Assembly (NCBI GenBank): GCA_020051775.1
Contig: JAGVQJ010000020.1
Location: forward strand, 1-47,500
DNA from: Calditrichota bacterium
GTDB taxonomy: Bacteria > Electryoneota > B3-LCP
Direction: 5' to 3'
Length of the DNA: 47,500 bases
A model generated the notes under the pieces. That model searched no databases and was not told the origin of the DNA. It saw only the letters and a list, made by a program, of their open reading frames with translations. Of this stretch, positions 44,054 to 47,500 are shown piece by piece. The translations under genes were made by a program, and so were the position numbers. Numbering within the stretch: position 1 is the stretch's first letter; every line of letters begins with the position of its first letter.

Positions 44054-45013
44054 ATGGATGTAGATACGCAGGGGAAAACGGTGAAGATTTTCTCAGGTTG
44101 CTCCAACCCGCATTTAGCGGCCAGCATTGCTGATTACTTGACTATCAAAGTCAGTGAGAGCCAGCTCAACCGATTCGCGGATGGCGAGTTGTGGTTCAAG
44201 TACAACGAGAATATCCGCGGTTGCGACGTCTTCCTGATCCAATCCACCCATCCGCCGGCTGAGCACCTGATGGAGTTGCTGATCATGATTGATGCGGCCA
44301 AGCGATCTTCCGCCCGGCGCATCACCGCGGTACTCCCCTACTTTGGGTACGCTCGACAGGATCGTAAGGATCAACCGCGTGTCGCCATTACCGCGAAACT
44401 GGTGGCCGATCTACTGACAGCCGCCGGAGCCGACCGCGTACTCACCATGGATTTGCACGCCGCGCAAATCCAGGGCTTCTTCAACATCCCTTTCGACCAT
44501 CTTTACGCCAGCGGTATCTTCATGGATTACTACATGACCAAGAAGATTCCCGATTTAGTGCTAGTCGCTCCGGATATCGGTTCCATCAAAATCGCTCGCG
44601 CCTACAGCGATTTACTGAAAGCGCCGCTGGCCATAGCCGACAAGCGCCGCCTCACTCCCAATCATGCGGAAGTGATGAACCTCATCGGGGAAGTGGCCGA
44701 CCATAACGTTCTGATGGTAGACGATATGATAGATACCGGCGGCAGCATTACCAAAGCCGCTGAAAAACTGCGCTCAGAAGGCGCCAAGGAAATCTATGCG
44801 GCCTGCACGCACGGATTGTTATCCGGCGAGGCCGTGAAGCGCATCGAAGATTCTCCCATTAGTGAATTAGTCCTGACCGATTCCATTCCCTTGAAGCCTG
44901 GGATCGAGAGTGGGAAAATCAAGATTTTGACGGCCTCGCGGTTGTTCGGCGAGTCCATTCGGCGCATCCACTACGAAGAGTCCATTAGTTCACTTTTCAT
45001 CAATCAACGCTAA
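44054..45013 (+). CDS. prs: Ribose-phosphate pyrophosphokinase
   Basis: Makes PRPP from ribose 5-phosphate and ATP for nucleotide, His and Trp synthesis. Class I features are IFSGCSNPHLAASIADYL, the ATP site YFGYARQDRKDQPR, the catalytic flexible loop SIKIARAYSDLLKAPLAIADKRR and the PRPP loop NVLMVDDMIDTGGSITKAA near residue 218. The 319-residue length is standard. It sits 69 nt after tRNA-Gln and 16 nt before rplY, an order common across bacteria. Confidence 0.97.
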   Translation: MDVDTQGKTVKIFSGCSNPHLAASIADYLTIKVSESQLNRFADGELWFKYNENIRGCDVFLIQSTHPPAEHLMELLIMIDAAKRSSARRITAVLPYFGYARQDRKDQPRVAITAKLVADLLTAAGADRVLTMDLHAAQIQGFFNIPFDHLYASGIFMDYYMTKKIPDLVLVAPDIGSIKIARAYSDLLKAPLAIADKRRLTPNHAEVMNLIGEVADHNVLMVDDMIDTGGSITKAAEKLRSEGAKEIYAACTHGLLSGEAVKRIEDSPISELVLTDSIPLKPGIESGKIKILTASRLFGESIRRIHYEESISSLFINQR

Positions 45014-45029
45014 TCAACCGTAATTCGGC

Positions 45030-45662
45030 ATGGAAGAAATTAGTCTAAATGCTCGCCTGCGGCAACGCCGCGGCAAGGGAGTCGCGCATCGCTTGCGCAG
45101 CGGGGGATTCATCCCCGGAGTATTTTACCTGGGGCATGAATCAAACATACCCATTGAAGTGAATGCTCATGAGCTGCAATTGGCGCTCCGTAAAAAACCA
45201 CAGCTTATCCTGCTAAAATTGGATGACGGCAGCGACCGTGAATGCGTTGTGCGCGAATTACAGCGCCACCCCGTCTCGGGCCGCTATCTGCATATTGACC
45301 TGATGGGGATTGTCACCGGCCAAAAAATGACGGTGAAGGTGCCTGTGGAATTGATCGGCTCATCCCCCGGCGTGCGTCTCCATGGCGGCGTTTTGCAGCA
45401 CAGCGTACACTCTCTACACGTTGAGTGTCTACCCCGCGACATCCCCCAGAAGATCGTAGCGGATATATCCAATCTAATGATTGGTTCATCCGTACACGTG
45501 CGGGATCTAATCGTGGAGAACATTCGCATCCTGGATGATCCCGACACTTCCATCGCCACCGTGCTGGCGCCCCGAATCGAAAAAGTCGCCGAACCCACGG
45601 CCGAGACTCCGTCGCCTTCCGAAACCCCCGAAGTGGGCAAAGAAGAGAAAGAGTCCGAATAA
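45030..45662 (+). CDS. rplY: 50S ribosomal protein L25, Ctc (long) form
   Basis: 5S rRNA-binding protein with two domains. The N-terminal L25 domain (residues 1-95: ISLNARLRQRRGKGVAHRLRSGGFIPGVFY) contacts 5S rRNA. The C-terminal beta domain (about 96-185: KMTVKVPVELIGSSPGVRLHGGVLQ, then VECLPRDIPQKIVADISNLMIGSSVHV) marks the Ctc/TL5 type. A Glu/Pro-rich tail finishes the 210-residue chain. It lies between prs and pth, the conserved order also seen in Bacillus. Confidence 0.95.
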   Translation: MEEISLNARLRQRRGKGVAHRLRSGGFIPGVFYLGHESNIPIEVNAHELQLALRKKPQLILLKLDDGSDRECVVRELQRHPVSGRYLHIDLMGIVTGQKMTVKVPVELIGSSPGVRLHGGVLQHSVHSLHVECLPRDIPQKIVADISNLMIGSSVHVRDLIVENIRILDDPDTSIATVLAPRIEKVAEPTAETPSPSETPEVGKEEKESE

Positions 45663-45692
45663 AACCGATAGATGCGCAGGTCGTGAGTTGCC

Positions 45693-46298
45693 ATGTCGGA
45701 TGAATCCAAGATCTCCCTCGTGGTGGGCCTGGGCAATCCGGGCGCCAGGTACGAAAAAACCTGGCATAATCTGGGATACATGGTGGTGGATCGGTGGGCT
45801 GCCATTCACGGCTTGAATTTCCGGCCCGGTCGCGGCGAATATTATCAGCTTGCCTGGGGAAAAGGGGTGGGAAAAGTCACTTTTCTGAAGCCCACGCCTT
45901 ACATGAATCTCTCGGGCATCCCCACCGGGGGCGTGGCTCGCTATTTGAAACTTTCACCTGAAAACATTCTGGTTATCTGTGATGACGTGGCCCTGCCCCT
46001 TGGCGTCCTGCGCATCCGTAAAACCGGCTCAGCCGGGGGCCATAAGGGACTTGCTTCCATCATCGGGACTCTGGGCAGTGAAGAGATACCGCGAATGCGT
46101 CTGGGCATCTGGACGGAAAATTGGCGTGGCGATCTGGCCGACTACGTCTTAAGCGCCATCCCGAAAAAGCTGCGGGATGATTTATTGATTGTCGTGAACA
46201 GCGCCGCAGAGGCTCTGGATAGTATCCTGACTGAAGGAATCGAGACGGCCATGAACCGGTACAATCGAAATTTTCTTGGGCAAGATGCGCCAGAGTAG
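45693..46298 (+). CDS. pth: Peptidyl-tRNA hydrolase
   Basis: Releases peptides from tRNAs dropped by stalled ribosomes. Signature segments are VVGLGNPGARYEKTWHNLGYMVVD (catalytic His in TWHNLGY, more often TRHNVGF), KPTPYMNLSG (substrate-binding Asn), VICDDVALPLGVLRIRKTGSAGGHKGL (catalytic Asp) and MRLGIW. The length of 201 is normal. A run of AGGTCGTGAG precedes the ATG, which is 30 nt after rplY. Confidence 0.96.
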   Translation: MSDESKISLVVGLGNPGARYEKTWHNLGYMVVDRWAAIHGLNFRPGRGEYYQLAWGKGVGKVTFLKPTPYMNLSGIPTGGVARYLKLSPENILVICDDVALPLGVLRIRKTGSAGGHKGLASIIGTLGSEEIPRMRLGIWTENWRGDLADYVLSAIPKKLRDDLLIVVNSAAEALDSILTEGIETAMNRYNRNFLGQDAPE

Positions 46299-46336
46299 AG
46301 TTTTAGAATATGGCAGAGAAGGTCACCCTCGACCCG

Positions 46337-46367
46337 TTGAGCAGAATTCAACTCCAATTAATATAAA
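46337..46367 (+). promoter_or_regulatory. Weak candidate promoter before rpsF
   Basis: TTGAGC at 46337-46342 and TATAAA at 46362-46367, but the 19-bp spacer is longer than usual. It precedes the structured leader at 46379-46430. Confidence 0.3.
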
Positions 46368-46378
46368 TCGCTGAGTAA

Positions 46379-46430
46379 CCCCTCCTCATTCCTGAGTATA
46401 TGGGATGGGGCTAATGACCGAAGGGAGAGT
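46379..46430 (+). promoter_or_regulatory. Candidate S6:S18-binding leader of rpsF
   Basis: The 52 nt before rpsF can form a stem (CCCCTCC with GGATGGGG, one bulge) capped by CTCA-TTCC-TGAG. They continue with GACCGAAGGGAG, the last bases being the ribosome-binding site. Autoregulatory rpsF leaders bound by the S6:S18 complex are known in many bacteria and use a CCG next to a helix. The match here is by eye only. Confidence 0.35.
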
Positions 46431-46907
46431 ATGAGCAATTACGAATTAACTTTTCTAATGGATGCCCAACTGGCTCCGGAAAAGCAGGAAGAAGTCATCA
46501 CCAAATTTCTCGAAGTTCTGAAAGCGCGTGGCGCCGAAGTGCTGAACATCGAGAGATGGGGTAAGCGCAAGATGGCTTACACTATTGATGACCGCCAATA
46601 TGCTTATTACCTGATCACCCAGTATGAGGCGCCCCCGGAATCCGTCACCGAAATCGAGCATTTCCTGAAAGTGACGCCCAGCATCTTCCGCTACTTGATC
46701 CTGCATCGCGATCCCAAGACTTTGAAGATGATCCGTCTGGAAACCGAACGGCTGGCGCATGAAGCCACCCGTCTTGCGGAAATAGAACGCACCCAGGTCT
46801 CAGACGGCGAAGGGTTGGCTCCAGCAGCGACTGACACCCCAGAAATAAAAACAAGCAGCATACATGAGGGTGAGGATGAGGACGTAAGTCCACCGGAAAA
46901 GGAGTAA
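46431..46907 (+). CDS. rpsF: 30S ribosomal protein S6
   Basis: Small-subunit protein that pairs with S18 on the platform. The core covers about residues 1-95 (YELTFLMDAQLAPEKQEEVI, IERWGKRKMAYTIDDRQYAYYLI, FLKVTPSIFRYLILHRD). The chain is 158 residues, longer than most, because of an acidic tail (from about residue 105, ending EGEDEDVSPPEKE), a kind of extension also known in E. coli S6. AGGGAGAG precedes the ATG. It is followed by ssb and rpsR in the standard order. Confidence 0.95.
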   Translation: MSNYELTFLMDAQLAPEKQEEVITKFLEVLKARGAEVLNIERWGKRKMAYTIDDRQYAYYLITQYEAPPESVTEIEHFLKVTPSIFRYLILHRDPKTLKMIRLETERLAHEATRLAEIERTQVSDGEGLAPAATDTPEIKTSSIHEGEDEDVSPPEKE

Positions 46908-46914
46908 GGCAACC

Positions 46915-47406
46915 ATGGCAGACTTGAGAATGCCGGATGTCAACAGCGTAATTATCGCTGGCAACCTGATCAAGGATCCGACCTTCCGGCATACGACTAC
47001 AGGAGGGATCCCTGTCGCCAACTTCTCCATCGCCTCCAACCGCAGGTTCAAAGACAATTCGGGGAAGTGGAAAGAGGACGTCTGCATTATTGGAGTTGTT
47101 GCTTGGTACAAATTGGCTGAGAGCTGCTCCCAGAATCTAAAAAAAGGCGCCGCAGTCCTCGTAGAGGGCGAACTGCAAAGCCGCGCCATTAAAACGGAAG
47201 AGGGATTCAGCCGCAACATCATCGAGATCAAGTCGCGCAGAATTCAATTTTTAAATCGCAAGGATCTGGCGGGGTCCGTCGTCGAAGCGCACTCTTCGGA
47301 GGAGATTATCCCCGATATGGAGATTGCGGATGATGGAACTATCGGAGATCCCAGCCAGTATAGAAACAACATATCCGATCCGGGTCGAGCCGGCCTGGAA
47401 TTGTGA
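46915..47406 (+). CDS. ssb: Single-stranded DNA-binding protein with atypical C-terminus
   Basis: OB-fold protein that coats single-stranded DNA. Residues 10-118 match bacterial SSB: VNSVIIAGNLIKDPTFRHTT, PVANFSIASNRRF, VVAWYKLAESCSQNLKKGAAV and LVEGELQSRAI. The chain of 163 residues ends SDPGRAGLEL and lacks the conserved acidic DDDIPF-type tip that recruits repair and replication partners. A moderately acidic linker (IIPDMEIADDG) is present. It lies 7 nt after rpsF and 8 nt before rpsR. It may be a secondary SSB or the only one, with a lost tip. Confidence 0.9.
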   Translation: MADLRMPDVNSVIIAGNLIKDPTFRHTTTGGIPVANFSIASNRRFKDNSGKWKEDVCIIGVVAWYKLAESCSQNLKKGAAVLVEGELQSRAIKTEEGFSRNIIEIKSRRIQFLNRKDLAGSVVEAHSSEEIIPDMEIADDGTIGDPSQYRNNISDPGRAGLEL

Positions 47407-47414
47407 GGGAATAG

Positions 47415-47500
47415 ATGAGATTCGGAGATCGTAAAAGACCAACCACACGGCGCCCTATGGGCACCAATATGCAGAACATGAAGAAGCGGATCTGCCGTTT
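47415..47500 (+). CDS. rpsR: 30S ribosomal protein S18, 5' part only
   Basis: The gene begins with ATG at 47415 and is cut by the window end after 28 codons (MRFGDRKRPTTRRPM, then NMKKRICRF). The visible part matches the basic N-terminal arm of S18. GTGAGGGA before it is the ribosome-binding site and overlaps the ssb stop. Position after rpsF and ssb agrees. Confidence 0.85.
   Translation, partial: MRFGDRKRPTTRRPMGTNMQNMKKRICR

Overview
This is a roughly 53-55% GC (estimated by eye) bacterial chromosome segment of housekeeping and envelope genes. I see no phage, insertion sequence or CRISPR array. The cell is very probably diderm: there is a LolA-type lipoprotein carrier, a predicted outer-membrane beta-barrel ending in Phe, and two secreted proteins with C-terminal FlgD/Por-type (T9SS-like) domains. 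Promoters look like ordinary sigma-70 sites (TTGACA, 17-18 bp, TAAATT) and not the Bacteroidetes type. Together with a PPi-type phosphofructokinase, SpoVG, and a Gram-positive-like ispE-spoVG-prs-rplY-pth order, this suggests an uncultured lineage in or near the FCB assemblage. The phylum cannot be fixed from the sequence alone.

Layout. (1) 1-7742, + strand: comF, a TPR protein, an M24 peptidase, a large secreted subtilase, and coaE with an altered P-loop, closed by a strong terminator. (2) 7812-13588, - strand: a lower-glycolysis operon pfkA-fba-gapA-pgk-tpiA-secG followed by tRNA-Leu(GAG), behind one clear promoter. (3) 13624-17260, - strand: comM (YifB-type), a Mut7-C protein, a small orphan and an Eis-like acetyltransferase. 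(4) 17306-25282, - strand: eight closely packed genes, pgsB-pgsC-pgsW, a two-repeat periplasmic protein, an outer-membrane barrel and three glycosyltransferases. This looks like a complete envelope-spanning poly-gamma-glutamate-type polymer system and is the most interesting part of the window. (5) 25475-26668, - strand: rpmE and a DUF1385 protein. (6) 26973-29687: two convergent secreted proteins separated by a perfect 32-bp palindrome. (7) 30066-39483, + strand: tkt, an aminotransferase, gcvT, comB, ftsK, lolA and a UPF0104-type membrane protein. (8) 39599-42646: a PHP-type tyrosine phosphatase and a BY-kinase that control polysaccharide export. (9) 42706-47500: ispE, spoVG, tRNA-Gln(TTG), prs, rplY, pth, rpsF, ssb and the start of rpsR.

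How the genes work together. Region 2 carries triose/hexose flux and may use PPi instead of ATP at the phosphofructokinase step. Region 4 would polymerise glutamate at the inner membrane (PgsB/PgsC), pass the chain through periplasmic or membrane partners (PgsW, the repeat protein) and across the outer membrane (barrel), with glycosyltransferases adding or making a glycan. Region 8 supplies the usual kinase/phosphatase switch for a separate polysaccharide. Region 9 is a translation and nucleotide block with an apparent promoter inside ispE.
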